Shown: positions 49,996 through 59,370, counted from the stretch's first letter. The stretch is 64,000 bases of DNA from an uncultured Roseovarius sp. (GCA_951812895.1 OX638333.1:1974366-2038365), one strand, 5' to 3'. Notes: generated by a model from the letters alone, not told the origin. Translations and numbers: made by a program.

Positions 49996-50345
49996 ACGCA
50001 AGCAGCGAAGCGCAGCTTGAACGTATCCTTTCCTCACTGTCAGAAGACAAGGCCGAAGAGATCGTAGAGATCGACCTGCGGGGTAAGACCGCGATTGGCG
50101 ATTTCATGGTGATCTGCTCTGGTCGTTCCTCGCGTCAGGTCACGGCGATTTCGGAAAAACTGGCCGATCGTCTGAAACAGGATCTGGGTGTTCTGGCCAA
50201 GATCGAAGGCAAAGACACCGGCGATTGGGTTCTGATCGACACCGGAGACGTGATCGTGCACGTTTTCCGCCCGGAAGTGCGCGAATTCTACCAGCTGGAA
50301 AAAATGTGGTTGCCCGGCCCTCAGGCCGCTGCTCTGCAAAGCTGA
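49992..50345 (+). CDS. rsfS: Ribosome silencing factor RsfS
   Basis: 117 residues from ATG 49992, the normal family length. It has the DUF143 core: 'EEIVEIDLRGKTAIGDFMVI', 'CSGRSSRQVTAISEKLADR', 'GKDTGDWVLIDTGDVIVHVF' and 'FYQLEKMWLPG'. RsfS binds ribosomal protein uL14 and stops subunit joining when nutrients are low. The frame is open back to 49881, but the extra residues are not typical of the family. The rlmH ATG follows the stop directly. The IS1595-type transposon ends 217 bases upstream, so the promoter may include sequence near that insertion. Confidence 0.9.
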   Translation: MNASSEAQLERILSSLSEDKAEEIVEIDLRGKTAIGDFMVICSGRSSRQVTAISEKLADRLKQDLGVLAKIEGKDTGDWVLIDTGDVIVHVFRPEVREFYQLEKMWLPGPQAAALQS

Positions 50346-50816
50346 ATGCGCGTTCATATCTGTGCCGTGGGCCGGTTGCGCGCCGGCCCGGAACGCACGC
50401 TGATTGATGATTACCTGCACCGGTTTGATCGGACTGGGCGGCCTCTTGGACTGGGCCCGGCCACGCTTCACGAAGTCGAAGATCGCAAAGGTGGCGGCAT
50501 GACGGCAGAAGCAATGCTGTTGCAGCGTTCGCTTCCAAAGAACGCTCTACATGTTGCGCTTGATGAACGCGGTAAAGTTCTGACATCTCCCAATTTTGCA
50601 GATCACCTCGGACGCTGGCGCGACGACGGTTGCAGTGATCTGGCCTTTGTTATCGGGGGCGCAGACGGCATCGCACCCGACCTGCGCGAAAGCGCGGCCT
50701 TTCGGTTGTCATTTGGTGCGATGGTCTGGCCGCATATGCTGGCCCGCGTGATGCTCTGCGAACAGCTTTATCGAGCGGCTTCAATTCTTGCTGGCAGCCC
50801 CTATCACAGAGTGTAA
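50346..50816 (+). CDS. rlmH: 23S rRNA pseudouridine-1915 N3-methyltransferase RlmH
   Basis: 156 residues, the family length. The SPOUT fold shows 'ICAVGRLRAGPERTLIDDYL', the SAM knot 'AFVIGGADGIAPDLR' and the C-terminal 'LCEQLYRAASILAGSPYH'. It methylates pseudouridine 1915 in helix 69 of 23S rRNA on the assembled ribosome. The ATG follows the rsfS TGA with no gap, a pairing common in alphaproteobacteria. Confidence 0.95.
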   Translation: MRVHICAVGRLRAGPERTLIDDYLHRFDRTGRPLGLGPATLHEVEDRKGGGMTAEAMLLQRSLPKNALHVALDERGKVLTSPNFADHLGRWRDDGCSDLAFVIGGADGIAPDLRESAAFRLSFGAMVWPHMLARVMLCEQLYRAASILAGSPYHRV

Positions 50817-50946
50817 AGCCGCTCGTTCAGGCATTCTCACCTGCTTTTGACATGAAATCTGGTGGTCAGGCCATCCTGTTACCGCAAAACCATTTCACCC
50901 TTGCCCGCTAAGGCGCTAGAAGGCGTCTATTCAGGCAGGAGCATTT

Positions 50947-52464
50947 ATGAGTATTCCCAAACCCGTCATCCTTTGCATTCTTGATGGTTGGGGGCTGAGC
51001 GACCGGGCAGAAGCAAATGCACCGGTGTTGGCCGACACACCACATTTTGACCGCCTCATGGCGGAATGCCCCAATGCGACGCTGATCACGCATGGGCCGG
51101 ATGTTGGTTTGCCCGAGGGTCAGATGGGTAACTCAGAAGTGGGTCATATGAATATCGGTGCGGGCCGGGTGGTCGAGATGGATCTGCGCCGGATCGAAAA
51201 GGCGATTGAAACCGGGGCATTCGCCGGGTTGCCCGGTATGCAGCGGTTTATCAGCAAACTCAGGGAATCGGGCGGCGTGGCGCATCTTCTTGGGGTGTTG
51301 TCAGATGGGGGTGTGCATTCGCATATCGATCATATGATAACAGCGGCAGAGGCGCTGACCGATGCAGGGATCAGCGTGGCCATTCATGCCTTTACTGATG
51401 GCCGCGACGTGGCGCCGGTTTCTGCGAAAACATACTTAGAAGAACTGCGCGATGCACTGCCGGAAGGGGCTCGTATCGCTACTGTTTCGGGCCGCTACTA
51501 TGCTATGGACCGGGACAACCGGTGGGAACGGGTTGAACTGGCCTACCAAGCGCTGGCCTGTGGCAAGGGATACACGGCCGCCTCTGCCTCGGATGCTATT
51601 GACAACGCTTATGACAAGGGGCGGACCGACGAATTTATCAAGCCCAGGGTCTTGGGCGATTACGAAGGCATGAAAGACGGCGATGGTGTTTTATGCCTCA
51701 ATTTCCGCGCGGATCGCGCGCGCGAAATTTTGGCAGCATTTGCCGACCCCGAATTTAGTTCCTTCGATACCGGCGCGCGTCCGCAATTCGCAGCTGTCAG
51801 CGGCTTTACGGAATATTCCAGACATCACAGCAGATACATGGACTGCATTTTTCCGGATGAGCGCCCGATTAACACGCTAAGTGAATGGGTCGGCGCACAG
51901 GGGCTTCGACAGTTTCATACTGCGGAAACTGAGAAATATCCCCATGTGACCTTTTTTCTTAACGGTGGCAAAGAAACTCCTGAACCCGGAGAGGTTCGCT
52001 ATGTTGCACCCTCACCTGATGTGGCGACATATGACCTGAAACCGGAAATGTCTGCCGAAGAAGTCACAGACCATTTGATAGAAGCAATTCAAGACGGTTA
52101 TGACCTGATTGTGGTGAACTACGCCAACCCGGACATGGTTGGCCATACCGGTGATCTGAAGGCAGCGATGGCGGCCTGCGAAGCTGTGGATCGTGGGCTT
52201 GGTCGCGCGATAGAGGCACTGAATGCCGCGGGCGGTGCAATGATCGTTACCGCTGACCACGGCAACTGTGAAATGATGGTCGACCCTGAAACCGGTGCTC
52301 CGCATACCGCGCATACGCTCAACCCGGTGCCGGTGATTCTGACCGGGGGGGCGGCAGGGGCACAGCTGCGGCATGGACGACTTGCTGACCTAGCCCCAAC
52401 AGTGCTGGATCTGATGGGATTGCCTCAACCGGATGAAATGACCGGAAAGAACCTGATCTCATGA
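50947..52464 (+). CDS. gpmI: 2,3-bisphosphoglycerate-independent phosphoglycerate mutase
   Basis: 505 residues, the standard length. The metal/phosphoserine site 'GQMGNSEVGHMNIGAGRVV' carries the catalytic Ser at residue 63. The first metal-binding Asp is in 'ILCILDGWGLSDRAEANA', with 'TADHGNCEMM' and 'TAHTLNPVPVIL' later. The enzyme interconverts 3- and 2-phosphoglycerate with Mn in glycolysis/gluconeogenesis. The next gene starts on its stop (ATGA 52461-52464), forming a run gpmI-envC-ctpA. Confidence 0.96.
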   Translation: MSIPKPVILCILDGWGLSDRAEANAPVLADTPHFDRLMAECPNATLITHGPDVGLPEGQMGNSEVGHMNIGAGRVVEMDLRRIEKAIETGAFAGLPGMQRFISKLRESGGVAHLLGVLSDGGVHSHIDHMITAAEALTDAGISVAIHAFTDGRDVAPVSAKTYLEELRDALPEGARIATVSGRYYAMDRDNRWERVELAYQALACGKGYTAASASDAIDNAYDKGRTDEFIKPRVLGDYEGMKDGDGVLCLNFRADRAREILAAFADPEFSSFDTGARPQFAAVSGFTEYSRHHSRYMDCIFPDERPINTLSEWVGAQGLRQFHTAETEKYPHVTFFLNGGKETPEPGEVRYVAPSPDVATYDLKPEMSAEEVTDHLIEAIQDGYDLIVVNYANPDMVGHTGDLKAAMAACEAVDRGLGRAIEALNAAGGAMIVTADHGNCEMMVDPETGAPHTAHTLNPVPVILTGGAAGAQLRHGRLADLAPTVLDLMGLPQPDEMTGKNLIS

Positions 52465-53603
52465 AAATGCTCGCAGCGGTTTTCTGGCTCATCCTTCTGG
52501 CGCTGCCTGCGGCGGCCCAGGCCGACGATCCCGCAGATCCTGCTGCCGCGGCTCGCGCAGCTGCGGAGCGCTTATCAGACGCCGCCCGGCAGTTGGACGA
52601 AGCCGACAGTGCTAGCAACCGGGTCAAAGCGTTGTCAGAAACGATCCGCGCCTACGAAGACGGACTTCAGGCCATGCGCGAGGGGCTGCGCCGTGCCGCA
52701 ATTCGCGAAGAGGTGCTGACACGCGAATTGCAGGCCCGAGAAAAGGATGTCTCGCGTCTGTTGGGGGTGTTGCAAAGCATGGGAAGTGCACCCGCACCTG
52801 TTCTTCTGCTTCATCCGTCTGGACCGGTGGGAACGGCGCGTTCCGGGATGATACTGGCCGAGGTAACGCCAGCGTTGAATGTGCAGGTGACCGATCTGAA
52901 GACAAGATTGCAGGAGGTCAGCGTTCTACGTGCGCTTCAGCAAAGTGCCGCAAACCGGCTTCAGGATGGCCTGCGTGGTGCTCAAGAGGCGAGAACACAG
53001 CTTAGCCAGGCGATATCGGACCGAACTGATCTGCCCCGTCGCTTTACCGAAGATCCGGTGAAAACCGCGTTGCTGGTTGCCTCGACCGAAACCCTCGAAG
53101 GGTTCGCCAGTGGGTTAAGTCAGATTGCACTTGATGAGGCTCCGGGCAGTCTGCCGGACATCTCGGCGTACAAAGGAGCGTTGCCCTTACCGGTGCAAGG
53201 TCGAATCCTGCGACACGCTGGTCAGTCCGATGCGGCGGGCATTGTCCGGCCAGGTATCGTGATGATCGCCCGCCCTCGTGCGCTCGTCACCACGCCGCTC
53301 GCGGCAACGGTGCGCTATCGTGGCCCGCTTCTTGATTACGGCAATGTCATCATTCTTGAGCCGCAATCAGGAATTTTGCTGGTAATTGCTGGACTCGACG
53401 TGGTCTATGGCAATATTGGCGAGGTCCTCCCCGGCGGCAGCCCCATCGGCCTGATGGGTGGTGCAGATGTTGAGGGTGACAGGCTATTGACGCAGAACCG
53501 CACTGTGGCAGGTGCGGAACAGACTGAAACACTCTATATAGAGGTCAGACAGGATAATGTTCCTGTAGACCCTGAAATTTGGTTCAGGACAGACGAAGGA
53601 TGA
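52461..53603 (+). CDS. EnvC-like murein hydrolase activator (coiled coil plus degenerate LytM)
   Basis: 380 residues with a signal peptide ('WLILLALPAAAQA'), a long coiled coil (about 25-215, for example 'AAARAAAERLSDAARQL'), and a C-terminal M23/LytM-like domain with 'YRGPLLDYGNVIILEPQSGI'. The expected catalytic H-x-H is absent: 'EPQSG' sits where active LytM proteins have a HG pair. It should therefore act by activating amidases at the septum, as EnvC does. It overlaps gpmI by four bases and ctpA by four bases (ATGA at 53600). Confidence 0.87.
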   Translation: MKMLAAVFWLILLALPAAAQADDPADPAAAARAAAERLSDAARQLDEADSASNRVKALSETIRAYEDGLQAMREGLRRAAIREEVLTRELQAREKDVSRLLGVLQSMGSAPAPVLLLHPSGPVGTARSGMILAEVTPALNVQVTDLKTRLQEVSVLRALQQSAANRLQDGLRGAQEARTQLSQAISDRTDLPRRFTEDPVKTALLVASTETLEGFASGLSQIALDEAPGSLPDISAYKGALPLPVQGRILRHAGQSDAAGIVRPGIVMIARPRALVTTPLAATVRYRGPLLDYGNVIILEPQSGILLVIAGLDVVYGNIGEVLPGGSPIGLMGGADVEGDRLLTQNRTVAGAEQTETLYIEVRQDNVPVDPEIWFRTDEG

Positions 53604-54946
53604 CGATGCCTATGAAGAAATTCCTGATGGCCGCCGCGGCCGGAACGCTGGCCGGTGTGGTCGTGACAACTCAGGTAGCCGCTCCGCTACTCGCGCAAGA
53701 GTCGGAGAAAGTCACGAATGTTTATGAACAGCTCGACTTGTTTGGCGATATATTTGAACGAATTCGCTCGCAATATGTCGAAGAAGTGGACGAAGCTGAT
53801 CTGATTGAGGCTGCGATCAATGGCATGCTGACCTCGCTCGATCCTCACTCCTCGTACCTGTCACCTGATGACGCCGCTGATATGCGGGTCCAGACCAGAG
53901 GAGAGTTTGGTGGGCTGGGCATTGAAGTGACCCAGGAAGAGGGGTTTGTCAAAGTCGTTTCACCCATTGATGGCACTCCAGCCGACAATGCCGGGGTCGA
54001 GGCGGGTGATTTTATCACCCATGTGGACGGCGAAAGCGTTCTCGGCCTGACCCTTGATCAGGCGGTGGAACTGATGCGCGGCCCGGTGGGTTCAGAGATC
54101 GTGATCACCATCGCCCGCGAAGGTGAAACCGAACCTTTTGATATCAACATTGTACGCGACACTATCAAGCTCACTGCTGTCCGGGCCCGGACTGAGCAAC
54201 AAACCGTTGTTTTGCGGGTCACAACATTTAACGACCAGACGTTCAAAAACCTTGAAAATGGGCTTGCTGAACAGGTCGAGGCCGCAGGCGGTGCTGAAAA
54301 TGTTTCTGGCGTCATTCTTGATCTGCGCAATAACCCTGGTGGATTGTTGACACAGGCAATCAAAGTTTCGGATGCCTTCCTTGATAAGGGCGAAATCGTC
54401 AGCACACGGGGACGCGACCCTGAAGATGGAGAGCGCTTTAACGCAACGCCAGGTGATCTTACCAATGGTATGCCGCTTGTTGTCCTGATTAACGGTGGAT
54501 CTGCAAGTGCGTCGGAAATCGTCGCCGGTGCGCTACAGGATCACCGCCGTGCGATCGTTGTAGGAACAAACAGCTTTGGTAAAGGTTCGGTTCAGACGGT
54601 GATGCCTTTGCGCGGCGACGGTGCGATGCGCCTTACAACGGCACGCTATTACACGCCCTCAGGTCGCTCAATTCAGGCATTAGGCGTGTCTCCCGATATT
54701 CTTGTGGAACAGCCCCGCCGCAAACCCGCCTCTGAAGAGGAAGAGGAACCAACACGCGGCACTCGGTTCGAGGCTGACCTGCGGGGAAGTCTGAACAATG
54801 ACAGCCTTACCGAAGACGAGGTGCGTCAGATCGAAGAAGATCGTGCACGCGCTGAAGAGGCCGCAAAACTGCGTGAAGACGATTATCAACTGGCCTACGC
54901 CATTGATGTACTCAAGGGACTGACCGCGCTTCAGAGTGCCCAGTAA
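53600..54946 (+). CDS. ctpA: Carboxy-terminal processing protease, S41 family
   Basis: 448 residues from ATG 53600, which overlaps the upstream TGA. A signal/anchor segment ('FLMAAAAGTLAGVVVTTQVA') and a PDZ domain ('GFVKVVSPIDGTPADNAGVE') are followed by the S41 catalytic domain. The nucleophile Ser is in 'LINGGSASASEIVAGAL' and the Lys general base in 'GTNSFGKGSVQTV'. The substrate-gate 'LDLRNNPGG' is conserved. The protease trims periplasmic or secreted proteins. The C-terminal tail is acidic and coiled ('EEVRQIEEDRARAEEAAKL'). A terminator follows. Confidence 0.95.
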   Translation: MTMPMKKFLMAAAAGTLAGVVVTTQVAAPLLAQESEKVTNVYEQLDLFGDIFERIRSQYVEEVDEADLIEAAINGMLTSLDPHSSYLSPDDAADMRVQTRGEFGGLGIEVTQEEGFVKVVSPIDGTPADNAGVEAGDFITHVDGESVLGLTLDQAVELMRGPVGSEIVITIAREGETEPFDINIVRDTIKLTAVRARTEQQTVVLRVTTFNDQTFKNLENGLAEQVEAAGGAENVSGVILDLRNNPGGLLTQAIKVSDAFLDKGEIVSTRGRDPEDGERFNATPGDLTNGMPLVVLINGGSASASEIVAGALQDHRRAIVVGTNSFGKGSVQTVMPLRGDGAMRLTTARYYTPSGRSIQALGVSPDILVEQPRRKPASEEEEEPTRGTRFEADLRGSLNNDSLTEDEVRQIEEDRARAEEAAKLREDDYQLAYAIDVLKGLTALQSAQ

Positions 54947-54964
54947 CCTTTGACAGGGCAATTG

Positions 54965-54997
54965 AATGGCGCGGTTCGATATTCGTACCGCGCCATT
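54965..54997 (+). terminator. Hairpin terminator after ctpA
   Basis: AATGGCGCGGT (54965-54975) pairs perfectly with ACCGCGCCATT (54987-54997), 11 bp with an 11-base loop. Only a short T-rich tail follows (CTTGTGAATCG), so it may depend partly on Rho. Confidence 0.75.
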
Positions 54998-55070
54998 CTT
55001 GTGAATCGTTGTCGATTTCTCGTATTGGAAGCCAACGAACACACTAGGAAATGCATTCAAGAACTTTCAG

Positions 55071-56414
55071 ATGAAGACGAAAATTCAAACACGTAAATCC
55101 GAGAATTCTACTGCCCATGACGGAATGGATGGCATGTATTGGCTGCAGGATTTGCCAACACCTCCCGCGACACCAGAGGAACCTCTGCGCGAGGTTGATG
55201 TCGCGATTATTGGGTCAGGGTACACCGGATTGAATGCAGCCCTTGTTACCGCACGCGCGGGAAGATCGATTATGGTTCTTGATGCCGAAGATCCCGGCTG
55301 GGGTTGCAGCACGCGAAATGGCGGTCAGATCAGCACAAGCATCAAGCCGGAGCTTGAAAAACTGGCAGCTAAGTTCGGAGCAGAAAAAGCAAAAACTATC
55401 TGCCAGGAAGGCATCGATGCTCTGAACTGGATTGAGCAATTTGTGCAAAGTGAGCAGATCGATTGCGACTTCTTTCGCAGCGGTTGCTATTGCGCGGCGC
55501 ACTCTCCAAAGCACTATGATGATCTCGCGCGTAATGCGGAGAAGCTTAACAAAGAAGACAATACCCAGAATTTCGCCGTTCCCCGGGAAGAGCAACGAAG
55601 CGAGCTGGGCTCGGATGTCTACTTTGGCGGTGTCGTGTACCCGCACTATGCATCTCTGCACCCGGCAAAATACCACAGGGGGCTGTTGCACAAGGCGATC
55701 GAAGCCGGGGTGCACGTAACCGGAAACTGCTTGGTCGAAAATGTCGAGAAAAAGACAGAAGGCTTCCTTTTGCATACGTCCAAGGGAAAGGTTCAGGCGC
55801 GCGACGTGGTGATTGCCACCAATGGCTACAGCGGTCCGCTTTCAACCTGGTTGCAACGTCGTATCATTCCGATCGGCAGCTACATCATTGCAACCGATCC
55901 GTTGCCCACCGATCTTATGGATGAGCTGTTTCCAACAAACCGAATGGCCAACGACACTTGTAAGGTGATCTACTATTACCGTGCGTCACCAGACCGGACG
56001 CGCGTTCTGTTTGGTGGGCGTGTTTCAGCAAAAGAAACCGATCCGTCTGTGAGCGGGCCTAAATTGCGCAAAGACATGTGTCGGATTTTTCCACAACTGA
56101 AAGATTTCGGAATTTCGCATTCATGGACAGGCAAGGTGGGTTTCACCTTTGATGATCTGCCTCATACGGGTGTTCGGGACGGGATGTACTATGCGGCGGG
56201 ATACTGCGGCACAGGTGTGTCCATTGCCAGCTATCTGGGAATGCGCATCGGGCAAAAGATCCTCGGGTTGAAAGAGGGCAGGACTGCCTTGGATAATCTA
56301 CCCTTTCCAACGCGCCCGCTGTATCGCGGCAACCCGTGGTTTCTACCTACGGCTGTGGCCTGGTACCGCTGGCAAGACCGGTTTCAGCATAAGCGTGCCA
56401 GTCGATTCAAGTGA
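55071..56414 (+). CDS. FAD-dependent oxidoreductase, DAO family (gamma-glutamylputrescine-oxidase-like)
   Basis: 447 residues. FAD motif 'VAIIGSGYTGLNAALVTARA' is preceded by a leader with 'MYWLQDLPTPPAT'. 'GWGCSTRNGGQISTSIKPEL' is the covalent/flavin contact, and 'GYCGTGVSIASYLGMRIG' near the C-terminus closes the FAD site. The order and length fit PuuB/ordL-type amine oxidases that act on N-substituted amino acids or putrescine derivatives. It follows the ctpA terminator on the same strand and stands alone. It may belong to the same amine-catabolising capacity as the MttB locus 5 kb away, which is inference. Confidence 0.88.
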   Translation: MKTKIQTRKSENSTAHDGMDGMYWLQDLPTPPATPEEPLREVDVAIIGSGYTGLNAALVTARAGRSIMVLDAEDPGWGCSTRNGGQISTSIKPELEKLAAKFGAEKAKTICQEGIDALNWIEQFVQSEQIDCDFFRSGCYCAAHSPKHYDDLARNAEKLNKEDNTQNFAVPREEQRSELGSDVYFGGVVYPHYASLHPAKYHRGLLHKAIEAGVHVTGNCLVENVEKKTEGFLLHTSKGKVQARDVVIATNGYSGPLSTWLQRRIIPIGSYIIATDPLPTDLMDELFPTNRMANDTCKVIYYYRASPDRTRVLFGGRVSAKETDPSVSGPKLRKDMCRIFPQLKDFGISHSWTGKVGFTFDDLPHTGVRDGMYYAAGYCGTGVSIASYLGMRIGQKILGLKEGRTALDNLPFPTRPLYRGNPWFLPTAVAWYRWQDRFQHKRASRFK

Positions 56415-56429
56415 GCGAGTGTTAGGAGG

Positions 56430-57080
56430 CTAGCTATCGCGAGGCATTATCGTGGGCAACGGTTCAGAACGCTTTCCTTTATGCCGGCTGCGGCGGTACT
56501 TGCTTTGATACTCTCGCCGATGTTTTGTGATCTCGTAGAGAACGATACCGGAGCTGGTCCCTAGATTCAGGCTTTCGATCATTCCAAACATGGGAACAGC
56601 GACACACATCTCGCAATGCTCAACGGACAATTCACTAATACCACGCCTTTCATTTCCAAACCAAACCGCAAGTTTTGTATGCTGGGTGTAGTCACCTTCA
56701 TGAAGAAAGACATTGTTCTTCCCCTTAATGTGCGGCGAAGTAATCACTGATGCAAAACCTAGTTTGTTTAAGTGTTCTAGGCACAATTCAGTTGAGTCAA
56801 AGCGTTTTACGAAAGTCCATTTCACAGCGGATACAGACGTTTTTGAGAGAGACTTTTGTCCGCGCATGTCTTGCCAATCATCTGGAAGAGCTTTGCGTGG
56901 ATCTACGATGTAAACTTTTTCAACGCCAAGAGCATTTGCGTTACGGATCACTGTGCCAATGTTCTTAATGTCCACCGGGTCTTCAATTACGGCTATCAAA
57001 TTCTTACAACGAAAAGCCTTAATTGCATCCGCCCTATTTCGAACCGATGCTTTAGTCTTTTTTGTTTCAATAGAGTCCAT
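56430..57080 (-). CDS. TrmH-family (SpoU) RNA 2'-O-methyltransferase
   Basis: 216 residues from ATG 57080. The SPOUT motifs are clear: motif 1 'IKNIGTVIRNANALGV', motif 2 'AVWFGNERRGISEL' and motif 3 'ESLNLGTSSGIVLYEI'. This is the tRNA Gm18-type TrmH group, with a basic C-terminal tail ('KYRRSRHKGKRSEPL'). The coding sequence is visibly A+T-richer than its neighbours, with codons such as AAA, TTT and ATT, unlike the GC-rich genes around it. That points to acquisition from another lineage. The start is uncertain: ATG 57122 lies further upstream. Confidence 0.87.
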   Translation of the reverse strand: MDSIETKKTKASVRNRADAIKAFRCKNLIAVIEDPVDIKNIGTVIRNANALGVEKVYIVDPRKALPDDWQDMRGQKSLSKTSVSAVKWTFVKRFDSTELCLEHLNKLGFASVITSPHIKGKNNVFLHEGDYTQHTKLAVWFGNERRGISELSVEHCEMCVAVPMFGMIESLNLGTSSGIVLYEITKHRREYQSKYRRSRHKGKRSEPLPTIMPRDS

Positions 57081-57171
57081 AGTTAATCTTCTACGCCTAT
57101 GTAAGCTGGTTGATAAATGCATCGCCGTTTCTTCGGCAACAAATTCATATACCGTCTAAAGCTCTTTGACC

Positions 57172-58539
57172 TTAGCCTCCCTTCAGTTGCTTCAGCAATG
57201 TCTTCGATGGGTTCCCGTCTGGTTTAACCCCAATGGATTGTTGAAAGGCCCGGATCGCTTTGCGTGTATTTGGCCCGACCAAGCCGTCAATCTTCTCCAG
57301 CTTGTATCCTTTGCGCCGCAGTCGCCGCTGCATCTCCTTGCGCTCATCGAAACTCAGAGGTTTGTACCCGCGTGGCCAGCTGGCCTTGATCGGCGGCTTT
57401 CCTGCAATCCGGTCAGACAAATGCCCCACGGCGATCACATAGGCGGTGGAATTGTTGTAGCGCGTGATCACGGTGAAATTGTCGAAGATCATGAAAGCGG
57501 CACCACTTTTCCCGGCAGGCAAAAGGATTGAAGCACGCCCGTGATCTGGCACAACTTTGCCATTCATCGCCAGAATCCCGGCCTTGGCCCATTCCGATGG
57601 CATCCGTTTGATGCTGCGTTTGGCACTGCCTTCGCTGAACCCTTTGGGCAGTTTCACCTCGACACCCCAGGGCTGTCCGGTTTTCCACCCATGCCGCTTT
57701 AGATAGGCCGCCGTGGAGGCCAGCGCATCGGTGGGATTGTCCGACCAGATATCGCGCTTGCCATCGCCCGTGAAATCCACCGCGTAGGCCAGATAGGAAC
57801 TCGGGATAAACTGTGTATGCCCCATCGCGCCTGCCCATGAGCCGGTGAATTTGCTGACCCGAACATCGCCCGACTGCAAAATCTTCAGCGCGGAAATCAG
57901 CTGCGCTTCAAAAAACTTCCCGCGCCGCCCGTCATAGGCTAGCGTTGCCAGTGCCTCGATCACCGGATAGGTGCCGCGACGTGTGCCATAGGTGCTTTCG
58001 ATGCCCCAGACAGCGGTAACAACTTCTTTTTCCACGCCGTAACGGCTCTCGATAGCCCTCAAAGCCTTGGCATGGCTGCGCAGTGCCTTTTTCCCGTTAT
58101 CCACCCTTGGCGGAGAGGTTGCATTGTCCAAATAGTCCCAGATACGGCTTTTGAATTCCGACTGGTTGCGGTCTTTGCTGATCACCTCTGTGTTGTAGTT
58201 AACATTGCGAAAGGCCCGGTCAAAGGTGCTGCGTTTGATCCCGGCGGCTTGTGCCCGGCCTCGAAACCCTTCGATCCATTTACGGAACTTCTTGTCCTGT
58301 GCAGATGACACGCGGACCACGGCGGGCTCTTGTGAGGACAAGCGCTCTGGCCGCGCGACAGGTCGCAAGCTTGTGCTTAACCCCGCGGCGGATGCCAAGG
58401 TTACCACTGCTTCTGCCGATGTGGTGCTTACTGATCCCGGTCGCGCCTTTGGGCGCAGGGAACTTTCCACAGGCGCAGCCACAGCCGCCTGCACCAGCGC
58501 CACAACAGCAAAAATCACGAGCCCATTTCCTGTTCGCAT
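57172..58539 (-). CDS. Lytic murein transglycosylase, MltB family, with peptidoglycan-binding domain
   Basis: 455 residues from ATG 58539, with GAGG eleven bases upstream. The signal peptide is 'VIFAVVALVQAAVA'. The SLT_2/MltB domain has the catalytic Glu in 'WGIESTYGTRRGTYPV' and the substrate strand 'GAMGHTQFIPSSYL'. The C-terminus is a PG_binding_1 domain ('RLRRKGYKLEKIDGLVGPNT', 'AIRAFQQSIGV'). It cleaves glycan strands to 1,6-anhydromuramoyl ends during wall growth or recycling. It is on the minus strand with the WYL regulator upstream, but the 88-base gap gives no sign of shared control. Confidence 0.92.
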   Translation of the reverse strand: MRTGNGLVIFAVVALVQAAVAAPVESSLRPKARPGSVSTTSAEAVVTLASAAGLSTSLRPVARPERLSSQEPAVVRVSSAQDKKFRKWIEGFRGRAQAAGIKRSTFDRAFRNVNYNTEVISKDRNQSEFKSRIWDYLDNATSPPRVDNGKKALRSHAKALRAIESRYGVEKEVVTAVWGIESTYGTRRGTYPVIEALATLAYDGRRGKFFEAQLISALKILQSGDVRVSKFTGSWAGAMGHTQFIPSSYLAYAVDFTGDGKRDIWSDNPTDALASTAAYLKRHGWKTGQPWGVEVKLPKGFSEGSAKRSIKRMPSEWAKAGILAMNGKVVPDHGRASILLPAGKSGAAFMIFDNFTVITRYNNSTAYVIAVGHLSDRIAGKPPIKASWPRGYKPLSFDERKEMQRRLRRKGYKLEKIDGLVGPNTRKAIRAFQQSIGVKPDGNPSKTLLKQLKGG

Positions 58540-58627
58540 TGCCCGGCCTCTTATCATTGCTTTGCGCTATCGTAGCGCGAATCCGGGCAAATCGAAAGCA
58601 CCTGTCGGTCTATATTGCTGATCCGGC

Positions 58628-59332
58628 TCAACCCTGCGCATGCTCTGAGTCAGATGCGCTCATTTTTGCCAAACAGTCCCGCAGCAGCGCCACCCGGCGC
58701 GGCCGGAATGAAGCACCAGTCAGCTCCAGCGTTCGCATCCTATCAAGCCGGAAAGCACGGAAATCGCGGCGCAAATGACACCAGGCCAACAGACAATGCG
58801 AGGCTTGCAAATAAACCACCGAAAGCGGATCAACCTCGCGCGCCGTTTCTCGGTTTTCGGCATCCGTATAGGCAAACCGGATTGTACGCTCCTCCCAGGT
58901 AGCCTGTCGCAATACTTGTGCATCCACGCCCGGTTCTGGCAGTGGCACATAACGATGAGCTGTCAGAACCGCATGTTCCAATCTGTGCGCTTGCGTTGGC
59001 GGCAGCCGGGCGCGAAGCTTGGCCAATGCACTTTCAGCAGCACGCGCAAGCGCAGGGTCTGCCACTGCGGTGACGTCCCTGAGACCCAAAACCAGCGCTT
59101 CCAGCTCATCGTCATCAAAGCTAAGCGGTGGCAGGGCGGCATCTTCGATCAAAGTATAACCAAATCCGGCCGCTCCATCGATCACCGCGCCAAGACTACG
59201 CAAAGTTTCTACGTCGCGGTAAATCGTGCGGGTTGTCACGTTCAACATCTCGGCCAACCGCGCAGCCGTGGCAGGTGGAGGTGCAGTGCGGAGCGCCTGC
59301 ATCAGCTGGAACAATCTATGGGTTCGACTCAT
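58628..59332 (-). CDS. YafY-type WYL-domain transcriptional regulator
   Basis: 234 residues from ATG 59332. The N-terminal helix-turn-helix is 'ATAARLAEMLNVTTRTIYRD' with 'VETLRSLGAVIDGAAGFGY'. A WYL domain (about 120-234) follows, in which the Trp-Tyr-Leu motif is replaced by 'VVYLQASHCLLAW'. Regulators of this group bind small ligands or nucleic acid. It diverges from the DUF1801 protein at 59414; a perfect palindrome in the 81-base gap is the likely operator. The function of the pair is unknown, but this arrangement is common in proteobacteria. Confidence 0.88.
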   Translation of the reverse strand: MSRTHRLFQLMQALRTAPPPATAARLAEMLNVTTRTIYRDVETLRSLGAVIDGAAGFGYTLIEDAALPPLSFDDDELEALVLGLRDVTAVADPALARAAESALAKLRARLPPTQAHRLEHAVLTAHRYVPLPEPGVDAQVLRQATWEERTIRFAYTDAENRETAREVDPLSVVYLQASHCLLAWCHLRRDFRAFRLDRMRTLELTGASFRPRRVALLRDCLAKMSASDSEHAQG

Positions 59333-59355
59333 GATGGGACTATCTTCGCACGTGC

Positions 59356-59370
59356 TGACAATTATTGTCA
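59356..59370. promoter_or_regulatory. Perfect palindrome TGACAAT-T-ATTGTCA between WYL and DUF1801 genes
   Basis: TGACAAT (59356-59362), one base, ATTGTCA (59364-59370). It lies 24 bases from the regulator start and 44 from the DUF1801 start, where it could repress both. Binding by the WYL protein is inferred. Confidence 0.7.
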
